A DNA stretch of 64,000 bases from 66-474 sp051961995 (GTDB lineage: Bacteria; Pseudomonadota; Gammaproteobacteria; Xanthomonadales; Rhodanobacteraceae), in contig JBQCCR010000070.1 of the NCBI GenBank assembly GCA_051961995.1, positions 1 through 64,000 of the forward strand, read 5' to 3'. The notes beneath the pieces are model-generated. The model made no database searches and had not been told where the DNA came from. It saw only the letters and a list, made by a program, of their open reading frames with translations. Below are positions 1 through 8,384 of the stretch, one piece after another (position 1 is the stretch's first letter; the number at the start of each line of letters is the position of its first letter). The position numbers and the translations under genes were made by a program.

Positions 1-447
1 TACGAAAACTACGTCCACATCCAGAGCGAATCCGCGCTGCGGCAGATGGCGCAGAGTTACCCTTATGACTCGCACGAGGACGACAAGCCTTCACTGCGCA
101 GCCATGGCGACGTGATCAACACCCATCTGCGCGACGAGATCCAGGAGCGACTCGGCAAGGCGGGCGTGAAAGTCATCGAGGCGCGCATCAGCCATCTCGC
201 CTACGCGCAGGAAATCGCCCAGGCGATGCTGCAGCGCCAGCAGGCCGGCGCGATCATCGCCGCGCGCACCCGGATCGTGGAAGGTGCGGTCAGCATGGTC
301 GAGATGGCACTGGAGCAACTGAGCCAGCGCGGCGTGGTGCAGCTCGACGAAGAGCGCAAGGCGGCGATGGTTTCCAACCTGCTGGTGGTGCTGTGCGGAG
401 AACGCGGCACGCAGCCGGTCCTGAACACCGGGACTTTGTATCAGTGA
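1..447 (+). CDS. SPFH/band 7 domain protein (C-terminal part; 5' end outside window)
   Basis: The frame is open from base 1 and ends at a TGA, giving 148 codons of the C-terminal part of an SPFH (stomatin/prohibitin-like) protein. The visible piece has a segment about Ser-Tyr-Pro-Tyr-Asp, then a helix-rich stretch (NTHLRDEIQERL, then KVIEARISHLAYAQEIAQAM) typical of the end of an SPFH domain and the coiled region after it. The last part (VSMVEMALEQLSQRGVVQLDEERKAAMVSNLLVVL) is also typical of bacterial band-7 proteins. Such proteins are membrane-anchored scaffolds; the membrane anchor would lie upstream of the window. A small Arc-like gene follows 139 bases downstream on the same strand. The family call is firm, the precise role is not known. 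Confidence 0.85.
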   Translation, partial: YENYVHIQSESALRQMAQSYPYDSHEDDKPSLRSHGDVINTHLRDEIQERLGKAGVKVIEARISHLAYAQEIAQAMLQRQQAGAIIAARTRIVEGAVSMVEMALEQLSQRGVVQLDEERKAAMVSNLLVVLCGERGTQPVLNTGTLYQ

Positions 448-586
448 TCGTCCATGATTCCCGAGGCTCAAAAGGCAGGCATCCCTGTCTGCAGATTGAG
501 TACGCATCCTTGCGTGTGAAAGCGGGCAAAGCCGCCGTCCATGGCCGACAGCTCCTTGGCCGCACTTTCAAAAAGCTTGCATTGGA

Positions 587-778
587 TTGACTTTGACGAC
601 CCCGGACAAGAAAGCCTATCCGCTGCGCATCAGCCCGCAGGTGCTGGACGCGATGCAGCGCTGGGCCGGCGACGAGTTGCGCAGCGTCAATGCGCAGATC
701 GAATATGTGCTGCGCGATGCCTTGCGCAGGGCGGGACGGATCAAACCCGAACCGGCAGACCGGAGCCACAAGAAATGA
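587..778 (+). CDS. Arc-type ribbon-helix-helix DNA-binding protein
   Basis: A 63-residue protein. The stretch KAYPLRISPQVLDAMQRWA, then DELRSVNAQIEYVLRDALRRAG, fits one short beta strand followed by two helices, the ribbon-helix-helix fold of Arc-family repressors. The start is uncertain. TTG at 587 and TTG at 593 are both possible and no ATG is in frame nearby. The stop overlaps the ATG of the next gene (ATGA at 775-778), so the two are probably co-transcribed. No toxin gene is adjacent, so there is no reason to call it an antitoxin. It sits directly after the SPFH gene, and may act with it or regulate it; that is inference. Confidence 0.75.
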   Translation: MTLTTPDKKAYPLRISPQVLDAMQRWAGDELRSVNAQIEYVLRDALRRAGRIKPEPADRSHKK

Positions 779-1329
779 AGCGAACGAAGTTGATCGTCAT
801 TGCAATGCTCGGCGTGAACACCGCGGCATTCGCGGCCCTCTCATCACAACCGGCAGCCCGTCAGACGCCGGTCACGCCCCTCGCGGCGACCGCTTCCCCT
901 TCCGCCAGGGCGATCAACGAGCTCGCGCCCCAGGCCGCAGCGGTGGAAATCGAATCGTGCATCACCCGAACCGGCGCGCTGCTCGCCGCGCTCGACAAGG
1001 GCGATTACCAGGGCGCCGAAATGGATTTCAATCCCACCATGCAGGCCGGCCTGCCACCCGCGCAGTTGAAGCAGGTCTGGGAATCACTACCTGCGCAATT
1101 CGGCACACCCGGTCCGCGCGGCGCCCCGCACAACCACATCAGCGGCAGCTACGTCATCGTCACGGTTCCAATGCCGTTCGAGAGCATGATGCTGGCTGCG
1201 CAGACCGCCTGCGCAGCAGACGGCAAGATCGCGGGCTTCCACCTGATGCAGCTGCCTGCGCCGGAACCCGAATTTCCGGCGAGTGCCGCCAGCACGTCGT
1301 CACCCGCACCTGCACCCGCGCACAGTTGA
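775..1329 (+). CDS. Secreted DUF3887-like hypothetical protein
   Basis: A 184-residue protein with a clear Sec signal peptide: a basic start (MKRTK), a hydrophobic core, and AFA before a likely cleavage near residue 20. After an Ala/Pro-rich spacer comes a domain with a GDYQGAEMDF segment, PPAQLKQVWESL and a short beta-rich end (SYVIVTVPMPF). This pattern resembles DUF3887, a small alpha+beta fold found in exported proteins. The C-terminus is Pro/Ala-rich. The start ATG at 775 overlaps the preceding stop and is supported by the signal peptide it creates. Function is unknown. Confidence 0.65.
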   Translation: MKRTKLIVIAMLGVNTAAFAALSSQPAARQTPVTPLAATASPSARAINELAPQAAAVEIESCITRTGALLAALDKGDYQGAEMDFNPTMQAGLPPAQLKQVWESLPAQFGTPGPRGAPHNHISGSYVIVTVPMPFESMMLAAQTACAADGKIAGFHLMQLPAPEPEFPASAASTSSPAPAPAHS

Positions 1330-1919
1330 ACAAGCCGGTCGCTCGCGCCCAGCCGCCCGCGCGTTGCGCGAATGAGGCCGAACGCCGCGCGCTGATCGAG
1401 CGTGCGTTCGCGCTGGGTGTGCCGCGCGGCTATGGGCGCTCACGCCATCTGCATCTGCAACGCGAACCGAAGCGGCTGGCTTCGATCGGCCCTGACATCC
1501 AGCAGCGCGAGCAATGGCTCACGCCACCTGCCGCGCGCGCGTTCAGTGCCCTGCGCGACGCGGCCTCGCGCGACGGAGTGGAATTGCAGATCGTCTCCGC
1601 GTTCCGTTCGATCGCCTACCAACTCGGCATCGTCGAGCGCAAACTGCAACGCGGGCTGGCGATGCACGAAATCCTGCGCGTCAGCGCCGCACCCGGCTAC
1701 AGCGAACACCATTCCGGCCGCGCGCTGGACATCACCGCGCCGGGCTACGCGCCGGTCGAGGAGATCTTCGAGCGGTCCGCCGCGTTCGCGTGGCTGACGC
1801 GCAACGCTTCACCTTTCGGCTTTGCGCTTTCCTACCCGCGCGGCAATCGGCACGGGATTGCATACGAGCCCTGGCACTGGTGCTGGCACGAGCCTCCCTC
1901 GCGCCATTCCTTCCCGTAG
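1326..1919 (+). CDS. M15 family (VanY-like) D-alanyl-D-alanine carboxypeptidase
   Basis: About 197 residues from a TTG at 1326 that overlaps the previous stop codon; no ATG in this frame lies before the catalytic domain. The M15 peptidase signature is complete: SAFRS near residues 91-95, the zinc motif S-E-H-H-S-G-R-A-L-D at 126-135 (ligands His128 and Asp135), and the second site EPWHW with His184. These enzymes trim the terminal D-Ala of peptidoglycan stem peptides. From this start no signal peptide is visible, so either the start is wrong or the protein is intracellular. It faces the convergent glycosylase gene on the other strand. Confidence 0.82.
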   Translation: MNKPVARAQPPARCANEAERRALIERAFALGVPRGYGRSRHLHLQREPKRLASIGPDIQQREQWLTPPAARAFSALRDAASRDGVELQIVSAFRSIAYQLGIVERKLQRGLAMHEILRVSAAPGYSEHHSGRALDITAPGYAPVEEIFERSAAFAWLTRNASPFGFALSYPRGNRHGIAYEPWHWCWHEPPSRHSFP

Positions 1920-1935
1920 CGCGCTCGCCTGCACA

Positions 1936-2622
1936 TCAATCCTGCGATCGTTTCACCGGTTTGGCGGGGGTCTTCGGCGGGTTGGCCGCCTCGCAAATCT
2001 TCCAGAGATAAAAACTCGCGAGCGTGCGATAAGGCGCCCAGCGCGCGCCGAATTCCTCCAGCGCCAGGGGCTTGGGCAGCTCGCTCATGCGATGCACGAT
2101 CTGCGCGCCCTTGCGGATGCCGAGATCATGCACCGGCAGCACATCGGCGCGGCCGAGCCGGAACATCAGCATCATCTCCACCGTCCAGCGGCCGATGCCG
2201 CGCACCTGGATCAGGTGATCAATCAGTTCCTGATCGTCCATGCGCGCCAGTTGCGCCGGCGTGGGCACGACGCCCGCGCGCGCCTTGGCGGCGAGATCGC
2301 GCAGGGCCGCGACCTTGTTGCGCGACACCCCGGCCGCGCGGAGCGCCTCGTCACTGGCACCCTCGATTCCCGCGGCGGTGATCTTCCTGCCGCGCGGCAT
2401 CAGCTTCTCCACTCGACCGACGATCGTCGCCGCGGCCTTGCCGGACAATTGTTGGTAAAGAATCGCGCGCGCCAGCGCATCCACCGGCTCGAAGCGCACC
2501 GAGAAATCGCGCTCCAGCGGACCGATCTTCTTCATCCACGCCGCGAGCTTTTTGTCGCGCTTGTGGAGGTGTGCCACCGCGGCTGCGTAATCGAAGCCGC
2601 GCGGGATGACGATGGCTGCCAT
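1936..2622 (-). CDS. DNA-3-methyladenine glycosylase II (AlkA/HhH-GPD family)
   Basis: A 228-residue HhH-GPD DNA glycosylase. The helix-hairpin-helix LIQVRGIGRWTVEM is at about 137-150, followed by LPVHDLG with the expected catalytic Asp at 166. The segment ARAILYQQLSGKAAATI is also typical of AlkA-type enzymes. The reaction removes alkylated bases such as 3-methyladenine from DNA and leaves an abasic site. The length matches the short AlkA forms that lack the N-terminal domain of E. coli AlkA. The chosen ATG at 2622 gives the usual N-terminus. It is the last gene of a minus-strand run, 7 bases after the DUF423 gene. Confidence 0.88.
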   Translation of the reverse strand: MAAIVIPRGFDYAAAVAHLHKRDKKLAAWMKKIGPLERDFSVRFEPVDALARAILYQQLSGKAAATIVGRVEKLMPRGRKITAAGIEGASDEALRAAGVSRNKVAALRDLAAKARAGVVPTPAQLARMDDQELIDHLIQVRGIGRWTVEMMLMFRLGRADVLPVHDLGIRKGAQIVHRMSELPKPLALEEFGARWAPYRTLASFYLWKICEAANPPKTPAKPVKRSQD

Positions 2623-2629
2623 GACGCTC

Positions 2630-3019
2630 CTATCCTCGCCGACGAACAAGTGCGATGCCCAACGCGATCCAGCCGATGATGAAAGCCAGGCCGCCGAAAG
2701 GCGTGATGATGCCGATCCAGTTCGGCATTCCGAGCGCAAGCGCGTAAAGGCTGCCGCAGAACAGCGCCACGCCAACGGCAAACAGCCACATCGCCCAGCG
2801 CACCGCCGAGCCGCGCGGCCGCATGATCGCGGCCAGCGCAAACGCCAGCGCGTGCCAGAAGTGGTATTGCACCGCGGTGTGCCAGATCCCGGCTTGCGCC
2901 GACGAAAGGGTGTCGCGCAAGGCATGCGCACCGAAGGCGCCCAACGCGACTGCGCTCACGCCGAACACCGCGAGCACGATGCCCGGGGCCGGCGAAACAC
3001 CGCCCGCGCGCGGATTCAA
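2630..3019 (-). CDS. DUF423 small membrane protein
   Basis: A 129-residue protein with four predicted transmembrane helices and the DUF423 hallmarks: LGAFGAHAL near the start, TAVQYHFWHALA, FCGSLYAL and a TPFGGLAFIIGWI segment near the end. The best start is a TTG at 3019 that overlaps the TGA of the upstream GldG-like gene. No ATG fits before the first helix. Inner-membrane location is expected; the family has no established biochemical role. It is translationally coupled to the exporter accessory gene, which suggests a shared transcript. Confidence 0.8.
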   Translation of the reverse strand: MNPRAGGVSPAPGIVLAVFGVSAVALGAFGAHALRDTLSSAQAGIWHTAVQYHFWHALAFALAAIMRPRGSAVRWAMWLFAVGVALFCGSLYALALGMPNWIGIITPFGGLAFIIGWIALGIALVRRRG

Positions 3020-4845
3020 GCGAAGGCTCCGCTCGCGCGCCGGCGCCGGTGCGCGCGCCAGGCCGCGTAGATCAGTCCGAGCAGCGTCAGCGCGATCGGC
3101 ATCAGCAGGATGTCCAGGAACTTCAGTCGCGCCGCCAGCCGCTCGATGTCGGCATTGAGCTGCTGCTGCACCTCGCGCAGTTCGCCACGGATCTGCAGCT
3201 TGCGTTTCATGAACTGCTCGACGGCGCTCTTCTGGGACGCATTCAAGGCCGTGCTGCCGCGGCTCTGCAGCGCGCCGAGCCGGGTTTCGGTATCGGCCAG
3301 TTCCACCAGCAACTCGTTCTGCTTGGCCTTGAATTTCTCGTCCGCCGCATGCCGCAGGTTCTCCACCGTGGTGAACGGACGATCCGCCACCGCGCGGCCG
3401 CGGATCGCGATCAGGTCGGAAGGCCCGGCGAGGTTGTCCACCGCATTGACGAAAAAGTCGCCGTTGTTGGCGAACGCGTTCGCCAGCACCTGCCCGAAGG
3501 ACGGGGTGAACTGCACCCACAGCCGGTCGGAGAGCATGTCGGTGTCGGCCACCAGCAGCACCTGGTCCTCGCGCGGTGAACGCGCGATATGGCCCGGATC
3601 GTTCCGCTGCGGGAACGCGCTGGCGAAACGGCCGATCGCGCGCACCGCGATCGCGTAATGTTCGCCGCGCGGCGCGTAGCCGTTGTAGAGCGAAGCGGGA
3701 TCGCTGGCCTCTCGCACGCGTTGCGCGGGTACCAGCATCGCATCGCCCGAACTCTGGATCAGCGGCACCAGCTTGGTCGTGGTCCTGGGCGCCAGTTCGA
3801 AGTGCCCGGCGGTGGAAACATTGATCACGCCGAGCGCGGCGGTGACCGGATCGTCGTGGTTGAGGTCGCCATCGCTGAACCCGAGCACCGCCGGATGCCG
3901 CACCGGTGCGGATTCCGGAGTCGGCTGGATGGTGAGCGCGCGATCGCGGTCCAGCACCACCTGATCGGCATCGAACTCGATTCCCCACGCCTGGAACAGC
4001 TTCGGCAAACCGGAGGCGCGGCCACTCTCCAGTTCCGCATCCGGATCCAGGAACGCGACCAGCCGGCCGCCACGCAGGACATACTGGTCAATCGCGTACA
4101 CCGCATCCGGCGGCAGATCGTGCGGCTGGATCAACACCAGCACGGCGGTGTCATTGCCCACCTGTTTCAATGCATCGGCTTGCAACAGATGCACGTCGAA
4201 CAACTGCCGCAACTGCTGCAAGACCGTCCATGGGCGTTGCGGCTGCCGGGTCACCGCGTCGGTGCCACCCTGGACGGGCAGCGAGCTGATGATGTCCACG
4301 CGCGGCTTGCGGGTCTGGCTGAGATCAAGGATCAGCTTGGCCAGATCGTATTCGAGGTACGGCTCGCGATCGGGCAGGAAGAACGGAAGCGAGGCGCTGC
4401 GCCCGTCGGCAAGGTTGCGCGCGGCCAGCCCGAAATAGAGTTTCTCGTCGCCATTGCTGCCCGGCATCGCGCTCAGACCGGCGGCGGCGGCGCGATCCTG
4501 ATCTTCCGAGTACGGCTGCGGATCCACCACTTTCAGGGTGATCCGGCCATCCGAATTGCGCGCGATCTCCTCCAGCATGTCGCCCACGCGCTGGCGGTAG
4601 GCGCGCAACTGCGGCAACTCGCGGCTGACCCGGTCGGAGAAATAGAGCGTGAGCCGCAGCGGCTGGCGCAACGAGGACACGATGTGCAGCGTGCCGGGCG
4701 AGAGCGTGTACAGCTTGTCGGCAGTCAGGTCCACGCGCGCGCCGCGCAGGCCCGCGGCACTCGCCCACAGCAATGCGAGATAGACGACCAGCAGAGACAG
4801 CAGCGCCAGCGAAGCGCGCAGACGCGGGCGTCTCGAAAGGCGCAC
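3016..4845 (-). CDS. GldG-family ABC exporter auxiliary protein
   Basis: A 609-residue protein with an N-terminal transmembrane helix (about residues 12-32), a large soluble domain and a C-terminal transmembrane helix (LLMPIALTLLGLIYAAW) followed by a basic tail. The soluble part holds VDLTADKLYTLSPGT, typical of GldG/ABC-transporter auxiliary proteins, and a coiled region (LQSRGSTALNASQKSAVEQF onward). In other bacteria these proteins act with a GldA ATPase and a GldF permease. Here the permease gene ends one base before this start, and the ATPase gene is just beyond. The substrate is not known. This lineage is not known for Bacteroidetes-type gliding, so the name only marks the family. Confidence 0.85.
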   Translation of the reverse strand: MRLSRRPRLRASLALLSLLVVYLALLWASAAGLRGARVDLTADKLYTLSPGTLHIVSSLRQPLRLTLYFSDRVSRELPQLRAYRQRVGDMLEEIARNSDGRITLKVVDPQPYSEDQDRAAAAGLSAMPGSNGDEKLYFGLAARNLADGRSASLPFFLPDREPYLEYDLAKLILDLSQTRKPRVDIISSLPVQGGTDAVTRQPQRPWTVLQQLRQLFDVHLLQADALKQVGNDTAVLVLIQPHDLPPDAVYAIDQYVLRGGRLVAFLDPDAELESGRASGLPKLFQAWGIEFDADQVVLDRDRALTIQPTPESAPVRHPAVLGFSDGDLNHDDPVTAALGVINVSTAGHFELAPRTTTKLVPLIQSSGDAMLVPAQRVREASDPASLYNGYAPRGEHYAIAVRAIGRFASAFPQRNDPGHIARSPREDQVLLVADTDMLSDRLWVQFTPSFGQVLANAFANNGDFFVNAVDNLAGPSDLIAIRGRAVADRPFTTVENLRHAADEKFKAKQNELLVELADTETRLGALQSRGSTALNASQKSAVEQFMKRKLQIRGELREVQQQLNADIERLAARLKFLDILLMPIALTLLGLIYAAWRAHRRRRASGAFA

Positions 4846-4846
4846 G

Positions 4847-5620
4847 TCAGACGCCTCTCTTCGTGTCGAGCACGACCACGCAGGCGCTGAGCCAGAACGC
4901 GATCGTCACCACGAAATAGGCAAGGTCGCGCAGGTCCATGACGCCGCGCGAGATCGCATTGAAATGCGCATACAGGCTGATCTCCTCCAGCGCGCCGGCC
5001 AGCGTGGGCCAGCCCGCCGTTTCCAGCGGACCCTGGATCAACGGGTAACCGGCCATCAACAGCAACAGGCAGATCGTGACCGCGAGGATGAAGGCGATCA
5101 CCTGGCTGCGGGTCAGTGCGGAGGCGCATTCTCCGATCGCGAGGAACGCGCCGGCCAGGAGGAAGCTGCCGACATAACCGGCGAAGATCACGCCATTGTC
5201 GGGGTTGCCGAGGTAATCCACCGTCAGCCACATCGGAAATGTCAGCGCCAGCGCCACACCAATCGCGACCCACGCCGCGATGAACTTCGCCAGCACCGCC
5301 TGCCACGGCCGGATCGGCAAGGTGAGCAACAATTCCAGCGTGCCGCCGCGCCGCTCTTCCGCCCACAACCGCATCGCCATCGCGGGCACCAGCACCAGAT
5401 ACAGCCAGGGATGGAACTGGAAGAATGGCTGCAGGTCGGCCTGGCCGCGCTCGAAGAAGCCGCCGAGATAGAACGTGGCCGCGCCCGCCAGCAGCAGGAA
5501 GATCACCGTGAACAGCCATGCCACCGGCGTGGCGAGATAGCCGCGCAATTCGCGCAGCAGCACGCCGGCGAACGCGTCGCCTTCCGATGCCTGTGCCGTG
5601 CTCAAGGCCGCACGCTGCAT
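4847..5620 (-). CDS. ABC transporter permease (GldF/ABC-2 type)
   Basis: A 257-residue integral membrane protein with about six transmembrane helices. The N-terminal cytosolic segment reads LLRELRGYLATPVAW, the usual entry of ABC-2/GldF permeases. The loop RLWAEERRGGTLELLLTLP is the conserved element after the second helix. The start at 5620 (MQRAALST) was chosen because the longer frame upstream runs through an inverted repeat at 5662-5742. It is followed at once by the GldG-like gene, and preceded by the ATPase gene 136 bases upstream. Together these form one export complex in the inner membrane. Confidence 0.87.
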   Translation of the reverse strand: MQRAALSTAQASEGDAFAGVLLRELRGYLATPVAWLFTVIFLLLAGAATFYLGGFFERGQADLQPFFQFHPWLYLVLVPAMAMRLWAEERRGGTLELLLTLPIRPWQAVLAKFIAAWVAIGVALALTFPMWLTVDYLGNPDNGVIFAGYVGSFLLAGAFLAIGECASALTRSQVIAFILAVTICLLLLMAGYPLIQGPLETAGWPTLAGALEEISLYAHFNAISRGVMDLRDLAYFVVTIAFWLSACVVVLDTKRGV

Positions 5621-5661
5621 GCCGCAATCTCCAGGCGGAGCACATCGGAAGCGGGGGCGGT

Positions 5662-5742
5662 CCGCCAACAAACGCAAAGGACGCGAACGAGAGCAAGGCT
5701 GTCCGGCCCAAACCATTTGCGTCCATTCGCGTTCATTCGCGG
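5662..5742. repeat. Imperfect inverted repeat between ABC ATPase and permease genes
   Basis: Two 29-base arms (5662-5690 and 5714-5742) are reverse complements at about 21 of 29 positions, with a 23-base spacer. The arms are built from short units such as ACGCAAAGGACGC and GCGTCCATTCGCG. Related units (GCGAATAACGC, ATTCGCG) recur at 36219-36244 in front of the ArsC-like gene. The element fills most of the gap between the two ABC genes and may form a hairpin in their shared transcript. Confidence 0.6.
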
Positions 5743-5756
5743 ACTATTGCCATTCT

Positions 5757-6695
5757 TCATGCCGCCTTCGCCGGCACGGATTGTTCGGTAATTCGGCGGA
5801 ACACATCCTCCAGCCGTCCGCGTTCAAGCTGCAATTCCTCGACACGCACGTGCTGCGCTTCCAGCAGACGCTGCACTTCGCCCAGGATGTATTTGCCCGG
5901 GCGTGGAAACACCGTGACGCGGCCGTCGCCGGCATCCACTTCCACACTGTCCACCTCGGGCATGCGCGCCAGCAGTTCGCGCAGCAATGCGTTGGTGGGT
6001 GCCTGGAAACTGACCGCACCGTGATAGCGCGATTGCGCTTCCAGTTCCGCCGGCGTGCCTTCCGCGCGCAGCTTGCCGTTGCTGAGGATCGCGACGCGAT
6101 TGCACACGGTACGCACCTCGTTCAGGGCATGCGTGCAGAGGATGATCGCGCGATCGTGGGCCATCCCGCGGATCAATGCGTGCACTTCCCGCTGTTGATT
6201 GGGGTCGAGACCGTCGGTGGGCTCGTCGAGAATCAGCGCTGGCGGATCGTGCAGCAGCGCCTGTGCAAGGCACACGCGGCGGCGAAACCCTTTCGAGAGC
6301 GTCTCGATCGCTTGCTCCAGCACCGATTGCAATTGCAGCAGCGCGACGATTTCATCCAGCCGGCGATTGCGCGGAATGCCGCGCAACCCGCGCACGCGTG
6401 CGATGAACAGCAGGAATTCGCGCACGCTCATCTCGCCGTAACTGGGTGCGCCTTCGGGGAGATAGCCGAGCGCACGCCGCGCCGGCACCGGGTCGCGCAC
6501 CACATCGTGGCCGCACACCCGCGCGCGGCCCGAACTGGGCAACAGGAATCCGGCGATCATGCGCATCGAGCTTGATTTGCCGGCGCCGTTCGGCCCGAGC
6601 AGGCCCAGTACCTGGCCCTTCGCCACGCACAGATTCAAGTCATCCACCGCTTGCAGCGCGCCGTAGCGTTTGCCGAGGCGTTCGGTTTCGATCAT
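5757..6695 (-). CDS. ABC transporter ATP-binding protein (GldA/NatA-like)
   Basis: A 312-residue ATPase. Walker A is GPNGAGKS at residues 34-41, the signature is the LSKGF form typical of NatA/GldA-type ATPases, and Walker B is LILDEPTDGLDP. The C-terminal 80 residues form the extra domain seen in this subfamily. The start at 6695 (MIETERLGKRYG) follows the family pattern better than the longer frame to 6755, which would begin inside the terminator of the upstream gene. It energises the permease and GldG-like protein encoded just downstream. Confidence 0.92.
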   Translation of the reverse strand: MIETERLGKRYGALQAVDDLNLCVAKGQVLGLLGPNGAGKSSSMRMIAGFLLPSSGRARVCGHDVVRDPVPARRALGYLPEGAPSYGEMSVREFLLFIARVRGLRGIPRNRRLDEIVALLQLQSVLEQAIETLSKGFRRRVCLAQALLHDPPALILDEPTDGLDPNQQREVHALIRGMAHDRAIILCTHALNEVRTVCNRVAILSNGKLRAEGTPAELEAQSRYHGAVSFQAPTNALLRELLARMPEVDSVEVDAGDGRVTVFPRPGKYILGEVQRLLEAQHVRVEELQLERGRLEDVFRRITEQSVPAKAA

Positions 6696-6720
6696 GGGTG
6701 GATTGTAATGCCTCAAACGA

Positions 6721-6747
6721 AAAGCCCGCCGTTTCGGCGGGCTTTTC
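6721..6747 (-). terminator. Rho-independent terminator after the SRPBCC/GyrI-like gene
   Basis: A perfect stem AAAAGCCCGCC / GGCGGGCTTTT with a 5-base loop, ending in a T run on either strand. It lies 27 bases past the stop of the 6775-8157 gene and 26 bases before the ABC ATPase start, so it should separate the two units. Confidence 0.88.
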
Positions 6748-6774
6748 ACGTTCATCGCTGTGGCACGGATCGCA

Positions 6775-8157
6775 TCAACGATGCTTGTGCTTGGCCGCGG
6801 GCTTCTTGGCGGCTTCCTTCTTGCCCTTGGCGGGAGCGTTCTGCTCCGGGGCCGGTGCGCTGGAAGCCGGCGCCGGCACCGCGCCGGACCATGCTGCCGG
6901 ATTCAACGCCGGCAGCGGCTGTACCTTGCCGGCCGCCTGTTCCGGCGTCTGCTGCGGCACGTCGCCCTGCAGCGGCAGGAACACGCGGAACTGCTGCTGG
7001 TCGTAAGCCACGTTCGGCAACGAAACCAGTTCGTCGTAATAACGGTGCGTGGTGTCGTCGAAGGTGTAGCCGTGGGTCAGCGCATAGGCTTTCAGCGCCA
7101 GACGCATCAACGGAATGCCCGCCGGCGTGCCTTGCCAGTCGCCCTCGAGCGCCGCCCCGCCCGGCAGCATGCCGGCGCGCACGTTGGCATCCACGATCAG
7201 GTTGCCCTTGGGACCGATGGAACCCGCAGCCGGCGCGGCAGGCGGCGCGCCGGCGGAGGTCGCCGGGGCCGGAGCGCTGCCCGGTGAATTGGTCGGCTTG
7301 GCGACGATCTGGGTCAGATCCTGGCTCTGGCCGTCGATCGTGAGCGTAGTGCTGTCGATCGGCACCGCCACGTCGAACACATAGTTTTCGTCGCCGTAAT
7401 CGGTGGTGAGGGTGATGCGCGGGCCGCTCTGATGCACGCCGAGCTTCTTGATCGCCGCATCAATCTGCTGCATCGCCTTGGCGGTGGCGGCATCCACATC
7501 ATCCAGCGTGCGCGGCGCACTGGTGGAAACGAACAGGATCGCCTGCGGCTGGGTCTGCACGATGCGGGTGTCGATCTTGGTGTAGTCCACGTTGGGGATC
7601 GAAGCCAGCGTGTTCTGCAGGTTGTCCAAGCCGTACTGGATCAATGTGTCCGGCGCGCCGCGCAGGAAAAAGCGCGAATAGCGATCGACCAGGTTCCAGC
7701 CGTAATCCACGTCGTAAGACCAGGTGACCCGGGTCAGACGCTGGCTGTTGGTCGGCTCCATGTTCAGCGTGAACTGCTTGTTCGCGCCGCGCCAGGCCGC
7801 ACTGTCGAGCGTCCAGACGATTTGGCCGCGACCGGTCGGATCGAGGTTGCCGGACTTGTTGGTGAGCGTGCTCGGCGGAACGCGGTCCATGCCGCCACGC
7901 CAGGTCACCTTGGAGCCGGGACCGTACGCTGCACCGGAAACATCGAGCTGCAGGCCCGGATTCTGTGCCTTCAACACCTGCCCGGCGTAATCGTCGAAGC
8001 GGCGGAAGTTGTTCAGCAGATCGTAGGTCTGATGCGGATCATGGCTGATGGACAGCGACCGCTGGATGTGGCCATGGCTCGGCAGGAATACCCCGACGAT
8101 GATGGCCAGGATGAAGACCATGATGATGGCCACGATGAATTCAAGCACACGCGTCAT
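6775..8157 (-). CDS. Membrane-anchored SRPBCC (polyketide cyclase-like) protein with GyrI-like C-terminal region
   Basis: A 460-residue protein. An N-terminal helix (about residues 5-26, VLEFIVAIIMVFILAIIVGVFL) anchors it. Residues about 35-185 look like a START/SRPBCC hydrophobic-ligand domain (SISHDPHQTYDLLNNFRRF, then GPGSKVTWRG). After residue 195 come two stretches resembling GyrI/AraC effector-binding modules, split by a Pro/Ala-rich linker. The C-terminus is a low-complexity Ala/Pro tail ending in Lys/His (KGKKEAAKKPAAKHKHR). Such proteins are thought to bind small hydrophobic molecules; the ligand here is unknown. It stands alone between a terminator and a divergent udgX-like gene. 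Confidence 0.7.
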   Translation of the reverse strand: MTRVLEFIVAIIMVFILAIIVGVFLPSHGHIQRSLSISHDPHQTYDLLNNFRRFDDYAGQVLKAQNPGLQLDVSGAAYGPGSKVTWRGGMDRVPPSTLTNKSGNLDPTGRGQIVWTLDSAAWRGANKQFTLNMEPTNSQRLTRVTWSYDVDYGWNLVDRYSRFFLRGAPDTLIQYGLDNLQNTLASIPNVDYTKIDTRIVQTQPQAILFVSTSAPRTLDDVDAATAKAMQQIDAAIKKLGVHQSGPRITLTTDYGDENYVFDVAVPIDSTTLTIDGQSQDLTQIVAKPTNSPGSAPAPATSAGAPPAAPAAGSIGPKGNLIVDANVRAGMLPGGAALEGDWQGTPAGIPLMRLALKAYALTHGYTFDDTTHRYYDELVSLPNVAYDQQQFRVFLPLQGDVPQQTPEQAAGKVQPLPALNPAAWSGAVPAPASSAPAPEQNAPAKGKKEAAKKPAAKHKHR

Positions 8158-8384
8158 GCCAGCAGTCTCCGCACTCTCTGATGTGTCAGTGGATCCTCGA
8201 GGGCACGCGCGGCGGGCCTGGACCCCACCCGCTGCGCAACACGCGCGCCGAATGGCGGATGGTAGCCGCTCCCGGGCGCGGACGCCATTGGTCGGAGGCG
8301 CCCGGGCCGCAAAACGTGCGCAGGTTGCCAAACTTTTTACCGACATTTGCATTGACGGGTGCTGCACAGCCCTAGCGCAATGGT

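Noticed and set aside
587..778. Arc-like protein as an antitoxin
   Set aside because: No toxin-like gene is adjacent; the neighbours are an SPFH protein and a secreted protein.
8271..8306. CCCGGGCGC / GCGCCCGGG inverted repeat in the gap before udgX
   Set aside because: A clear stem, but with no T run and no partner copies seen; chance in GC-rich sequence is likely.
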